A stretch of 64,000 bases of DNA from Clitoria ternatea. Its lineage: Eukaryota > Streptophyta > Magnoliopsida > Fabales > Fabaceae. A program made the translations under genes and the position numbers. The stretch covers positions 39,208,501-39,272,500 of the forward strand of contig CM075671.1 in assembly GCA_037962975.1 (NCBI GenBank), in the 5' to 3' direction. Positions 21,213 to 33,772 of the stretch are shown here, piece by piece (position 1 is the first letter of the stretch; each line of letters opens with the position of its first letter). The notes beneath the pieces were generated by a model, which had not been told where the DNA came from, searched no databases, and worked only from the letters and a program-made list of their open reading frames with translations.

Positions 21213-21320
21213 CTACGCCGTGCTACCGCGCACTCTATTTCTTGGTTGATTTTGCCTCTCCAAGGCCTCAGCCAAGCGGTTGAAAGCGGCTGTCATAGCG
21301 TCGTTATTGTTTCTTGTCAT
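21213..21320 (-). pseudogene. Start of a gypsy gag, 35 residues then stop
   Basis: ATG at 21320 opens a frame whose product starts MTRNNNDAMTAAFNRLAEAL, an amphipathic helix like the N-termini of chromoviral Gag proteins. TAG at 21213-21215 ends it. Sequence beyond is unrelated, so this is a truncated remnant. Position relative to the primer-binding site (about 230 bases) fits a gag start. Confidence 0.5.
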
Positions 21321-21544
21321 CCTACATTTGTAGTTCGGTTTATACTAATTCTAAGGAAAAATATATCGTATACAATTACACGATTATAACACAACTATAA
21401 GTAATTTACAATTTATCAATTAGGCAACAAGTCATAGTACATACTTAACCCATTATCAAGCAAGTAACCAAACAATTCATGTAGTATATCAAAGAAACAA
21501 TACATGTCATAGCAAATGGCCCTGAATTTTTTTGAAAATTCTTT

Positions 21545-21552
21545 GATACCAG
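21545..21552 (-). promoter_or_regulatory. Primer-binding site, initiator-Met type
   Basis: TGGTATCA on the minus strand, six bases beyond the LTR end. This is the start of the common plant primer site complementary to initiator methionine tRNA; the following bases (AAGAATT) no longer match well. Confidence 0.55.
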
Positions 21553-22101
21553 TTCAATTGTGACACCTGAAACCCAAATTACAAATTCTAATTAATTAAT
21601 CCAAATTTTTGTAATAAATTTTTCGCGTTTAAAGAATCATTTTGAAATTCATAATTTAAATTCTAAGGTCACATAAAAATTGATAAATGCGAAATATTAT
21701 CATGCATACTAGTCGTGAATGAATAAAACATAATACATTTATATAGTGGAAATGATAGATAAGATTGTAGTACGAGGTGCATAATAATTTTATTACACCA
21801 CCTTAAAAGTCAAATAAAGTCAAAGTCCAAGCAATAAAACATAAAAGCTTCATCAAATTCACCACTTGTCATTCTATGAAGCATGCACTATAAAACTAAT
21901 GTAAGAGTGTGATAGAATATAGAATAAATATAAAATAATTAAAATTATACAAACACAACCAACAAACAATTATGATATGATGAATATGCCAAACAAGGTC
22001 ATTTACATTTAATAATCTTTAATTTAGCCAAATGATGTCATGATGGATCCATTTTGATTTAGTGGGAATACTGCAGTAAAAAGTCTCATAGAGACACAAG
22101 T

Positions 22102-22270
22102 AGGACTTAGCATAATGCCATGAATCCCTACCCTTCGTAGCGCTCAAGTACCAAAGTACACAAGGACTTAGCATATACCATGAATCCCTACCCTTCATGG
22201 CGTTCAAGTACCGAAGTACACAATTAGGACTTAGCATAAACCATGAATCCCTACCCTTCATGGCGCTCAA
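22102..22270. repeat. Tandem repeat, three units of 61-63 bp
   Basis: Units start at 22102, 22163 and 22226 with AGGACTTAGCAT, followed by CCATGAATCCCTACCCTTC and a GGCG(C/T)TCAAGTACC tail. It lies inside the gypsy LTR. Confidence 0.85.
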
Positions 22271-24234
22271 CGAAAATAAGGTTTTAACTCATCATAGAGT
22301 AACCCTCCACCAGGGCCGGCAATACTGGAACCCTTAAATTCCATTGTGTGTCCAAATGCTTATGATGCATGAATGCCTTTAATTCTCTTTATCAATTTAA
22401 CATACCATGATATCAATACTTCCATAATCACTTGAAAGCCACAAGTCCTCAAAGGACACATCACATATATCAATTCTCAAAATCATGGATTTACAGTTCA
22501 ACAACATATCTCAATAAACCACAAGGCATTCATGTATACATTAATTTAGTCATTCATAATTATTCATCACAAAGATATACATACTGTATGACATTCATAG
22601 GACACTCAATAACATCCATAATAATCAATAATCTCTCAATAATTCATAAATAAATCATTACCCACATGGAAAATATCATTTTCATCCATAATAACTATCA
22701 TAGGTAAATTTTAGAAATTTACAACAGCAATATACATTAGTAAAAAGGTCATAACATGAGCAAATCAAATCCTTTTAAGTAATTTCACTTTCTGTAGTTC
22801 CATAACAAAATTATCTACAACATTCATGAAGATCAAAAATTCTAATTCCTTACAGAATTTGCTCCACGTTACAAACAACACACTGACTTTTGCAAATTTT
22901 TTACTGCAAGTACACAATTTGGTAAAATAGGCATATCTCATTGTAAAAAAATTATTTTAAAATGAAACTTATGCCAGATTTTCAAAAACAGAATTATATA
23001 TAACTTTTATGAAGACCATATGTCTCAATTCTATAAGTATAAAACGTAGTTTCAAAATTACTTTCTGACTTCAAAATAGTAATTTCAGTATTATAGATTT
23101 AGTTATAGCTTTGACAACCTTTGGTAAAAATTGTATATCTCTTAATAGAAAAATTATTTTTACATGGAACTAAATCCTACATGTTCATAACTCAAATGTC
23201 TAAAACTTTTATGAAGGGCTCAAAAGTTAATTCTTTATAAATTATTCAAACAGCTAGACAAGCACTGACCCATACATAGCTTTCAGAAATGTCATATTTT
23301 ATTAAATAAATCATAACTCAAGTTTTACTTATCCTTTTTGGAAGATTTTGGTCTCTAAATTTATAGGACACAAAGATCAACATTTTTCATGAATATATCA
23401 TTTTCAATTTCAAAATATATGAATTACCAAACTTTAATTAAAGACACTCATTTTCAGAAACAATTAAACAACATGAGCACATGAGAGTAATTTAAGCATA
23501 AATTCCATATTACTTAGAATATTGATATAAGACCAAATCTAATAGAATCATAACATCTATATCTACAACTTTTATGAAGATAAAGATGGCTAATCATACT
23601 CATAAAATTTACAATCTCAACATATATCCAGAACCAAGTCATGAAATATTCAAAAGGAACATACTTCAGTATTTTGACCATAACTCATGCTATACATATG
23701 CAAATCAGTTGGTTCAAGTCTCCAAATTCACATAACAAAAGATCTACAACTTTAATGAAGAAGTCAAAGTCAAATTCACACATTTTTAGCTTTGAAATTA
23801 AGTAACAAGTTACAAAAATAAATCTAGAAATCCTAGAACAGCATACAATTCTACCTATTCCATATTTATTTACAACCTTATCCCTTCTTACCTAAATGGA
23901 GGATTCTAAAGTGGTTGAAAGTGTTTTCTTATTGTCCTAGCTTCAGATCAAGAGTGACTTTGATAGAGAAAATGAAAGAAAATGATAGTTATGTCTTCAC
24001 TAACTTTAATTTGTTATAAGAATTCAGACTTGGGGATAAGATAGTGTTGGACTAATCATGCAAATGACAAGTGGGGGACAAACTTTTCATAATGGAATTA
24101 TAGTGGGATGTTAGGTGCATTATGTGTGGTGATAATGGAGGTTTTAGGTGAGAAAAATGGGCTTCATTATTGACCATTCCCACAGCTTACACAATGTAGC
24201 TTGTATGATTGAAATAAATATCAATGTTGACACA

Positions 24235-24573
24235 GTTTTGGTATTTTGGGCATATCTCTCTCATATCTTAATGGATTTTAATGAATTTGGTCTTGTTAGA
24301 AAGATAAGACAAAGAGGAACAACATTGTAGTTGACAACTTTTCAAATTCAGACTTGAACTAGGCATTAAAATATGTACAAGATGATATGATTGAAGTAAA
24401 ATACCAATTCCAGAATAGTTTTAGTATTTTAGGCATATCTCTCTTAAATCTTAATGGATTTTAATGAATTTGGTCTTGTTGGAAAGCTAAGAAGAAGAGG
24501 AACAACTTTGTAGTTTACCATATTTTCAAATTTAGAGTCTAACTAGGAATTAAGATGTATACAAGATGATGTA
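24235..24573. repeat. Direct duplication, two units about 183 bp apart
   Basis: Both units share ATGGATTTTAATGAATTTGG, then TCTTGTT, aagaggaacaac and tacaagatgat. The copies start near 24235 and 24418 and are clearly diverged. They lie within the gypsy LTR. Confidence 0.8.
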
Positions 24574-24833
24574 TTTTGAGTGGAGTATGTGGTAATTTGA
24601 TGAGAGTAAATGGAAAAGGCAAAGAAATTAATAACTAAGGAAATAGGTAATAAGTTATTTGGTTAACTTTTAACTAAGGTATAAAGTTAAAATTATTTAC
24701 AATGGTAAAAGGTTAAATTGAAGATGTTGTCCTAACCAAAATTTATATAGAAAGTCAAGATAAAATGAATAATATCATTTATGGTCTTAATCAAAATAAT
24801 TATACATGAAAATGAAATTTTTAGGATGTTACA

Positions 24834-26770
24834 TGCACCACCTTACTCCCTTAGGTGTCACGCCACCCTCTTTCCCTTTTCCCTATAAATTCATTACTTT
24901 ACCACCATAATCTTATTCTTTCTCCCTTATCCATTCATGATAACACTCCCTCTCTTTCTCTTCTCTCATTTTCATAGCCTCACCCTTGAAAAACAGCCAC
25001 CATTCTTCTTCTCTTCTAGCCCATTACCTCCATCAAACCACCATGACACTAACCTCCTTCAAATCTATTTCAATTCTCTTCTTAATTCTATTACCACTTA
25101 TGGCCTCCATCACCTTCCACCACCCAAAACCGCAACCTACCACTACAATATAGCCATCATCCACATGATCTTATATACCATGACAAAGTGAGGAGTTTCC
25201 ATGCCCAAAAGCAAATGTATTTTAACCTTTTCAAGGTATCTAAATCAATCATATGCATCACTTGCTCATCTTGTGTAAATATTTTATTTTTTTTTTGAAG
25301 AAATGGGAGTCGAGGTCAAGTTATTATGTTGATATAGAATGCCTTATAGCATTTTGTTGGGACTTAGGACAGAGATAGTATAGAAGAGGCCGATGTCATA
25401 ACCATGGGATGTTAATGCTACAAGGTGAAAATACATAGAAAATTAGAATGAAATCGAGTAAGAAACTGTCAATGCCATTACATGACGTATTTTTTACTAC
25501 TTTTCATTGGGAGAGGGCAAGTACTTTATTAGTGTGGTATTCTTTCATTATATCATGTAAGCCATTCTTTGTTGGTTACCAAATTGATGAAATTGATCTA
25601 AACACTAAGGTCACACATTACACATCCATGATTTATAACAGATACCTTGTGACCTATTCTTCGCTAATAGAAAACCAATAAAGTAGTTGGCTGGTGTATT
25701 AGAAATATCAACTTTGGCATTACACTCATAGAGGGATCACAAAGTTCTCAAGAGTTGAAATGTTCACTTATATTAGTTGACAATTGTTCCCCTACGCTAG
25801 GTAGTGGGACATATGCACACACTCTCTTCCTAGAAGATAGGGAAATTGAAATCCATTTCCGCCCCACTATCCCAATCGGTTACAATAGGTCCTGTTTCCC
25901 ACTTCCTATTTGACCCGGTATTGTATAAATGGCCTTGAAGCCCCCATTGTAAACTAAGTGACACATTTGATAGAGCAATAAAAGTATTGTTATTTTTCCT
26001 AGAGACATTCTTTAGGATTTGGCACGTCCACGCTCTATTTGTGAAGAACAATGTTTTCTTTCATTCCCACTCATACTTTGTACTCTTATTCTGTCTTGTT
26101 GCCAGTTATCACCCTTCTTCCTCTGTCTACCTTTCATGTATATTAGTCAGTACGTTATATTTTCCCAAAACAATTATTTTCTAAAGCTGTTTATTTACAT
26201 CCTTTAATGCATGGCTCTGAACCCATTCTCTACTTTCTTCTCTTCTCAATACATGTTGCGATGATTATTGGTATGATACAACATAAGAACAAATGCCCTA
26301 TTGTTTCTATATTGCATATACATATACTCATATTTGAGGACTTGGTGTTACCCTATTAGGGTATGCTTGGATGAAGGGTAAGGGAGGGAAGGGAATGTTT
26401 TGGTGACTGTTTTTCTTGTTTGGGAGACATTTTAAGAAAACCAACTATCAAAAGAAATTAGATCTATTTAGTTCCTCAAAATACTTAACAATTAATTTCT
26501 ACACTTTTATTTTGTGGAATTTTGGATGAGAAGTGATGTTGCATTTTTTTCTTATCTAATATTTCTACATTGGAATTTCAGTGTTGAAATAGAGTATGAA
26601 TATGAAATTTGTCGATGTATTACTATTACATGAATCAATGTGATTTGATATCTTTCATTGTAAGGTTAAAAAGCCTGTGGATGATTGCTTATTTGTTTTA
26701 AGGCATTTGTTTAAAATTTATGCTTTATACTTTAATTTTGATACATGTTTTTCTATTCTCTTACATACAG
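24834..26770. other. Intergenic stretch with promoter-like and LTR-like segments
   Basis: A TATA-like CCTATAAATTC at about 24880 is followed by a pyrimidine-rich leader. The 84-codon frame at 24937 is low in complexity and I do not believe in it. A 77-codon frame at 25448-25681 has no recognised relative. 25840-26010 has an LTR-like look: GTATAAATGGCC, then ATTGTAAACTAAGTGACACA. A loosely similar segment lies near 57230-57290. Confidence 0.4.
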
Positions 26771-28624
26771 GAAGAAGTACCAAAAGAGTTTGGTATACCA
26801 CTTCAATTTCAGGGCTTTTGGCTATGGGCAAAATGTCAAAACCATACCTATCGTCCTAATAGACCATTGACCCACATTGAGGAAACACAAACTGTAGATT
26901 CTCCTGGATGATTGAAGATTTTCCAATTTTCTACTTTTTTGCTCCGCTTTGTTTTCATCTATATATCTAACTTTGACTTGTTTTTCTTGATTCAAAAGAG
27001 AAATGTTTTGTAAAATTGCAAGTCCTTTAACTGTACAATTGTACTTTTGTATGTAGCTTTTTTCCTTTCTTATAGAAGTCTTTTAATTGCATGGTTGTGC
27101 AAGCTGGTTGTATCTTTGGATTATTTAGTGGACTGGATATATGGTTAATTCTGTTGGAGCAACTTGTTTCTTTTCTTTTATTTCATTTTTTGTTACCTGT
27201 TTTCTATTTCTTGAAAAAGATGTAAACAAAATACAACTCTTTTTTATTAATGTTTTTCATATTAGTTGTTCTGGATCCTGTTTTTTGTAATCCTTGTTCT
27301 TGGAATACTTTTTTATGGTTATTGTCTTTTCTGGTGCTTTGTTATGTTAAAAGACATCTCTAACATTAGAAATTTTTCTCAATAGGTCGGACAGTTGAGA
27401 GAAGTGTCAAACAAGGTTCACAATACAAAATTGAGGTTGTTTTTGGAAGTGTAGATAGGGAAAGTAAGATTTGTATTATCTAAGTTGAATACTATTAGTA
27501 TTATAATAACATGAAACTTTAATTTTCAACCTCGATCTTATTGAAAATATGCATTCTTTTTAGGATTTACATCCCATCACACCACCAGACAAGACAAATG
27601 ATGATATATTACTTTTCTTCAAGCTATATGACCCTAAAAAAGAGAAGCTGTGATACTGAGTAATTTCTTCATTATATAACTTATGTTTATGAGTAAGCAC
27701 TGACAAGAGATAAGTTTCAGTTCTTTATATTAGCAGTTATGATGGAAGGCTTTTTGTTAAGTACGCTGGCAAGCCTTTGGAAATCTTAAAGAAATTAAAT
27801 GAAATGGCTAGTTATGATCCTAAAGAAGACATTGAGCTTTATGAGGTCGGTTTGTATTGTCTCTTTTAATGTAGTTGTGAACTTTAGAAATTTAAAGCAG
27901 CAGTTTGATTTTGCATGCTTGAAATAGGAAATATTTTTTTTCTACAACTAGGTTTTGTTGTTTGGGTTTGTTGGGGGTGGGGTTGGATAAATTGTGTTGG
28001 TCAATTCGTAGTTAATGAAAGCTGAATTTATGGTGGGGATGATAATCATGAGTGTTATAACTTTGGTTACCCAAGAAGTTGATCTTCAACCAATTTTGGC
28101 ATTAGGGCTTCTTATTACCTACACTATTGCTTTTTTCGTGTGTTTCATTTCACCCTTATTTTAGTAAGTAGTAAATGTTGGAAATTTTTGCATTATATTT
28201 ACTAATTTTACCTGAAAATATCTTTGTATTTAGTTTGGAATCTTTGATTAATGTATAATTAAGTTATCAATTAACATGTCACTAGTTTTAACAAGTTCCA
28301 TCTTTTCCTGGTTAACTTCTGGCCATAGATGCATTATATCTGTTTAATTTTATGTTCTATTTTAGTGTTACGATCAATACATTTATTGATGATGACATTA
28401 GTGTATCATAACAGATTCAGTGTTTTGCTCTATTTAGAATTAACTATGCAAATGGTTGGATCTTTAGCTTTAATGATAATTTTTTTTATATTGGGTAAAC
28501 AATATTCTAGTGCATTGTGACATTAGTGAATTGACTTGGATATTTATATGTATGTATTTGCAGGAAATCAAATTTGAACCAAATGTCATATGTGAACCTA
28601 TTGACAAGAAAGTAACATTTTGAG
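26771..28624 (+). pseudogene. Fragment of a UBP12/13-like ubiquitin-specific protease gene, introns retained
   Basis: Five exon-like blocks encode, in order, pieces of the C-terminal half (USP7 ICP0-binding-like region) of plant UBP12/UBP13. They are 26771-26893 (GFWLWAKCQNHTYRPNRPLT), 27386-27463 (VGQLREVSNKVHN), 27564-27659 (PPDKTNDDILLFFKLYDP), about 27736-27846 (GRLFVKYAGKP to DIELYE) and about 28563-28620 (EIKFEPNVICEPIDKKVTF). Borders show AG acceptors and mostly GT donors, so this is a genomic copy, not a processed one. Stops interrupt block 2 (TAG where Glu is expected), block 3 (TGA where Arg is expected) and the end of block 5 (TGA where Arg is expected). No catalytic domain exons precede it and no further exons follow. 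The parent enzyme removes ubiquitin in the nucleus and cytoplasm; this copy cannot. Confidence 0.85.
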
Positions 28625-28854
28625 CTAGCCAAAATCAACAACAAAATAATAATAATAAATAAATAAAAATAAAAATAAACAATACACATGTAAGAATATA
28701 ATTATATGAGAGAAAAAACTTAAATAATAATCATGTTGACAATAAAATAAAACAATAATAAAGTAAAATAAAATAAAATAACAAATAAATAAATAAATAA
28801 AATCAAAAAAAAATTATAAACCTAAAGTGACGGTCAGATAAAAATTATTATTGT

Positions 28855-29490
28855 CAAGTAAAAAATGTGTAACACAAATTAAAAAATCTGAATATATCAT
28901 GTCTACATGATAAAAAATATTAACTAATATTTGTTCAACTATGTTTAACAAAAATTAAAAATAAAACTAACCAACTAAATCAAATCTTTATGATTCCAAA
29001 ACATTAAATAATTGACGTTTTAAAAATAAGTAACAAATTTTAAAATAAATATAGCCAACTAGTAACATATTTGTATAATATAAAAAATATTAAATGATAA
29101 TCATTCAAAAATGTGTAACAAAATTTCAAATAAACTACCTAACTATATCATATCTACATATTATAAAAATATTAAATAATATTTTTAAAAAAATGTGTAA
29201 CAACATTTTAAATAACCAAATCCAAATAATAACATATCTATATAATATAAAAACATTAAACACTATTCAATAAAAAATGTGTATCAAAATTTCTTAAAGG
29301 CTAGTTAAGTATATCATACCAACATAGTAAACGACCATTAAATAATATTCGTTCAAAATTCTATAACAAACATTTGAAAATTTCTAGCGAAATACATGAT
29401 ATCTACATAATATACAAACATTACCTATTATTTGTTCAAAAATGTGTAACAAAATATTTGAACAAAATCTAGCCAAATATGTTATCTTTA
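28855..29490. repeat. Degenerate tandem array, about 8 units of ~82 bp
   Basis: The word ATGTGTAAC or a variant recurs at 28865, 28941, 29026, 29111, 29193, 29277, 29358 and 29442, steps of 76-85 bp. Each unit also has a 'catatctacataatataaaaa' -like block, 'cattaaataatatttgttcaaaa' and 'aaattt..ctagcc..'. Units are strongly diverged and very AT-rich. The stretch begins soon after the UBP12-like fragment breaks off. Confidence 0.8.
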
Positions 29491-31198
29491 AAATATTATA
29501 TTTTCATCTTATCTCTTAATATTAGTTATCAAATATTGATATACTCACTCAAATTATTTTCTTCAACATTTAAGACCATAACTATTATAAATATGGAACA
29601 ATATTTTGACTAAAATACTCATACATAAACTTTAATCTAGTTACAGTTTCATTATTCTTCTCTCTCATGGCCAGTCAACAAGGTGGTCATTTGAAAAAAG
29701 ACACTCACAAAACCAATGCCACATTGATAGGCACAAAGTCCACACCTACTAGAACGAAATGTGCACCGATCAAAGTAAAAAAAAAAAGACGCCTACTGAC
29801 ATTATCAACATCTTTTCAACGTAAGTCCTTATATTCCTGCCAAGCCTATACACCATTTATGTGTTTTTTATTTTATATTGTATTTTTTTTACTACTTTAT
29901 GCTATATATACTAGTAATATATAACATATTAAATAACAACTCAATATATAAGAAAAATAGTCAAATATGTACTAAAACAATACACATTTGTTTTGAATAT
30001 ATGGTAAATTACTACTAAATATATTTATCTATACACATTTGACAAGGATTCATATCTCACCCCGGCATTTTAAAGTTTCTATAGAATTTGATATAGATTG
30101 GTTCAATCAATAAACCACCGATTTAGTTAGTTTATCGATTTTCCCATTGGACTGACCAACTTGATCCCATTTCCTAAATAGTAATAAAATATCATAACAA
30201 TTATAAACACCATTATATAATATAATATTGCTCAGTGAAAATAACTTGAAAAGTATTATTATTATGTCATATCTTAAACAATTAATATCTAACAATATTT
30301 TAAACAAAATATTTTTACATTAATTAATCAAATTGAATTTGTTTATAATAAAAAAATAAATCTATTATATGTTAAAGAAATAAAAAAATTAAATTGTTAA
30401 ATATTTTTGTATATGAACTTTCCCCAGACATCATTTCAAATATTAAATTGTAGATTTTCTTTATATTTTAATATTTAAATTTATGATCCGTATAGTATAG
30501 AAGGCACATGGAGCAATTGCAATACATAAGTTTACATGTAGCTATTTTTTCTTAGGAATTCGGTAATTTTTCTTTTTTTTTTCTATACCTATTGTTTTAT
30601 AAGTAATCCTTTACATAATTTAGTTACAGTTAAAATTTTTCAATCATCCTAAAAAAATGTTTTTTTTTTGAAAATATATTAGAGTCAAGCTATTCCCAAA
30701 ATTTCAACTAACTAAATCACAATACTTTCATAAACTCATTTTAATGTATTTATCCTTTAAAACTTCTCATTTATTCCACCCAATATTTTGTGTGCTTGTC
30801 GTTGCCAACTAATAAACTAATCTTTGTGTCAAAAATATTATTTTAATTTTTTTGCCATAAAACTATTGTCACTTTAAGAATTCAAGGTGTAATTCATTTA
30901 TATTTTCTAATTGTATCCCTCTTGTAATTAATGTATCTCTCATATCATATTTTATTTAACCAATTAATAAGACTTCAAATATACTTAAGTTTCCCCTTTT
31001 GATACTTCTATTAATTGCTCATATGTTTTGTTTTTAATGAATTGTTCTCTTCAAAGAAAAATATTTGACTATTTTGTTCTTCTACCTTTTAAACCTTACA
31101 TTCCATTTTTTTATGATTCTATTTTTATTATATTTCATAATAATAAATATATACTATATTATGTAGGATATTATTTATATTAACTTTAGTATGCTTCA
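29491..31198. other. AT-rich intergenic DNA; one exon-like ORF and a MITE relic
   Basis: At 29667 an ATG in good plant context (ATGGCC) opens a basic, Lys/Thr-rich frame (MASQQGGHLKKDTHK...). A strong donor-like GTAAGT at about 29821 could end a first exon; I do not recognise it. From about 30858 a partial relative of the MITE at 14289 is visible, without its right end. Nothing else can be supported. Confidence 0.35.
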
Positions 31199-31842
31199 TG
31201 TAACATCCTAATCGAGCATTGAGGGGTAAATTAAAGTTAATAGCTGAATAACTAAAGTGGCATGAAAATTATGCTTGTGCCCTCTTGACAATATAAGTGA
31301 TTTCAGTCTCACTTTTCCACTCACGCTGACCTGGGAAAAAGGAAGAGAGAATTGAGCTCACTTCTCCCTTCGTGCATGCAGTGGCACCATTCCTATTTCC
31401 CTCTAAAATTCAATCAAGCTTCTTCTTCATCATCCCCTCCTCGTGGGCAGCGTTGGGGTGTCTTGGAGTCTTGAAATCCTCCGTTGTTGGTAAGGTCGAG
31501 GCTGTTAGAGAGAGCGGACAGCTTGAGGTTCCTCCGAAGTTGAGTTCGGAGGTTGACGACTGGAATCGAAGGTCGTTTAGTCGAGAGAGAGTGATCGGAG
31601 AACGATCGATCAACGTTTAATAACTCGAGGAGCTTCTGGAATCTCTTATTCCAGGTAGGGGTGCTGTACATTTCAAATGAATGGTTTATGGACGGGTTTC
31701 GGGTGAAATTGCTATACTGTTTATTTTATAACTTTGAAATGTGATGATTGATGTGTCCTGGTTGAGTGATAACTTAAGAAATACCCGGATATATGATATC
31801 TATGAGTTATGTAGTGTTATGTTGATTTCCGTCCATGATTGC

Positions 31843-32020
31843 ATGTTGAATTGCATGAGATGCATGTTGATGATAATGAGAATGCTGAGTGATTGCATGA
31901 GATGCATGTTGATGATAATGAAAATGCCTAGTGCTTGCATGAGATGCATGTTGATGATAATGAGAATGCCGAGTGCTTGCATGAGATGCATGTTGATGAT
32001 AATGTGAATGCCGAGGGCAT
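31843..32020 (+). repeat. Tandem repeat, four 42-bp units
   Basis: GATGCATGTTGATGATAATG recurs at 31859, 31901, 31943 and 31985, an exact 42-bp step, followed by (a/t)gaatgc(c/t)gag and gcttgcatga. Frames in both directions through the array are repeat artefacts. Confidence 0.92.
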
Positions 32021-32819
32021 ACAACGTGAGACGCTTATTATTGAAATGGTAATCAAATGTATATGCATGAGATACTATGAAAGACCTTGAGTGGGACTCA
32101 AGACAAGCCTATTGAGTAGGACTCAGGGCTACCCGTAACACTACCGTTGTCGTTGAGAGTGTTACATGAGAGGGCAAATAGTTTGGTACCAGTAAAACGG
32201 CCGGATCAGCTGAGAGCTGAGTATAAGGCTGAGAGCCTATGTTGCAACACAAAACTTAATAATGAACAACTGGATCCGACTGATTGAATGTATGTACACT
32301 GGTTAATGTTGCTAAGAGCAATGTGATTGTATGGTCGTGTGTATGTATTATTGAGAATAACATGAATTATATAGCCTTGAATGAGTTGAGTAAATTCTGA
32401 TTTGATGATGTTATGTGAGTAATTATACTGAATGACAGTGTATGTTATTGTTTGTTTGAGACATCATATGGCATAGTTAATAATTGGATGATTGATTCGA
32501 GTCAATAGCTGTCATTTAACATGTATAATGCTCACCCCTACTTGTGGCTATATTTTCAGTGGATTTAGGCTGGGATGGCGAAAGATGAGAGATCATCAAG
32601 TCTGTGTGAGGAGTACTTGTACAGATGTAGTGTACATAGTGTAAATAGTTGTGATATAGCCTTGGCCGGCTCCTATGTATACCGTTTTGCTTTGAATATA
32701 TATATGAGTTTGAACTACCCAGGATTGGGGAACATATATGTATATATATATAATGCTATGATGTTGCGAGAAATATCCAGGGAGTATTGTTAACAGAGAA
32801 ATGTCAAAGGTTAAAATAT

Positions 32820-33480
32820 TTTCGATTGAGATACGACCGAGAGGACCACTTCCGAGGGAAGGTAAGTCAAGATACTTCCGAGTAAAACATAGCAGAAAGA
32901 ACCTCTTCCGAGTGAAGAAAGTTAGCGAATTACCGAGTGAGACATAACCGAGAGGACTACATCCGAGGGATGAAAGGATAGTCAAGATGTTTCCGAGTGA
33001 GACATAGTTGAGAGAACCTCTTTTGAGTGAGGAAAGGTTAAAATAGTTCCGAGTGAGAAATGTCCGAAAGGACTACTTCCGAGGGAAGGATAGTCAAGAT
33101 GTTTCTGAGTGAGACATAGTTGAGAGAACCTCTTCCGAGTGAAGTAAGGTTAAAATAGTTTTGAGTGGGATATGTCCGAGAGGACTACTTCTGAGGGAAG
33201 GATAGTCAGGATGTTTCCGAGTGAGACATAATTGAGTGAACCTCTTCCGAGTGAAGAAAGGTTAAAATAGTTCCGAGTGAGATATGACCGAAAGGACTAT
33301 TTCCGAGGGAAGGAAGGTCAAGATGATCCCGAGTTAAACATGACCGAGGGAACTACCTCCGAGTGAAGGAAGGTTAAAATGTTTCCGAGTGAGGTATGAC
33401 CGAGAGAATCATTTCCGGATGAAGGTCAAAATGCTTCCGAGTGAACCATGTCCGAGATGAGATCTTCCAGGCGAAGAATA
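32820..33480 (+). repeat. Tandem repeat, ~112-bp units made of two ~56-bp halves
   Basis: GTTTCCGAGTGAGACATA and variants recur at about 32874, 32989, 33101, 33213 and 33325, i.e. 112-115 bp steps. Each unit holds two related halves, one with 'gagagaacctcttccgagtga' wording and one with 'gaggactacttccgaggga' wording. The core word is CCGAG(T/G)GA, which recurs more than 30 times in 660 bp. Confidence 0.9.
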
Positions 33481-33772
33481 AGGATCTGACTGAGTGAGAA
33501 ATTTCTGAGTGAGGCATGACATGATGGGACCATCCCCGAGTGAAAGGAGGTTCCGGTTTCAAATGCAGGAACACACCGAGTGTAGGGACTCGCTTTAGCG
33601 AGTATAAGCTCGCTCAGGTGTCCTTTACAGGTTTCGTTTAACCGAATCAGGATCTCGATAAGCGAGTGACCCCCTGACTCCATTTTCTTCTTCCCGATTT
33701 CGGATTTGAACGCAAAAAATTTCCCTGGGTTTTCGGGTTTGTCTCTTTATTAAGTCGAGATGTTTTACTTCA

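Larger units (their letters stand above)
21213..24833 (-). mobile_element. Truncated Ty3/gypsy element: LTR, primer-binding site and gag start
   Basis: Read on the minus strand: an LTR from 24833 (TGTAACATCC) to 21559 (GGTGTCACA), seven bases, a primer-binding site TGGTATCA, a leader, and a short gag beginning at 21320. After 35 codons the frame stops and the sequence no longer resembles gag, so the rest of the element is missing. Long LTRs beginning TGTAACATCC with a methionine-tRNA primer site are typical of plant Tekay/Del chromoviruses; that assignment is from style only. Confidence 0.6.
21559..24833 (-). repeat. 3.3-kb gypsy LTR
   Basis: Begins TGTAACATCC and ends GTGTCACA on the minus strand, 3275 bp. 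It contains two internal repeat blocks (22102-22270 and 24235-24573). Many small scattered phrases such as 'cataac' and 'acttttatgaag' recur between 22700 and 23800, suggesting older internal duplications. No partner LTR was found in the window. Confidence 0.6.
31199..33767 (+). mobile_element. Solo-LTR-like element, TGTAACATCC family
   Basis: Starts TGTAACATCC, like the gypsy LTR at 24833 on the other strand. CTTCA stands just before it (31194-31198) and again at 33768-33772, which would be a 5-bp target duplication. The right end would then be TGTTTTA rather than the usual CA, so the border needs care. The 2569-bp body has an exon-like GC-richer leader (31320-31654), a strong donor CCAG then GTAGGG at 31655, an acceptor TATTTTCAG ending at 32559, and two repeat arrays. 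No coding domain is present. Confidence 0.5.

Noticed and set aside
24937..25191. 84-codon frame after a TATA-like box
   Set aside because: Low complexity (Pro, Ser, His, Thr), no family resemblance.
31410..31671. Overlapping frames in both directions, 67-85 codons
   Set aside because: They lie in the GC-richer leader of an LTR-like element, conflict with each other and match nothing I know.
31741..32024. Frames of 74 and 88 codons
   Set aside because: They run through the 42-bp array.
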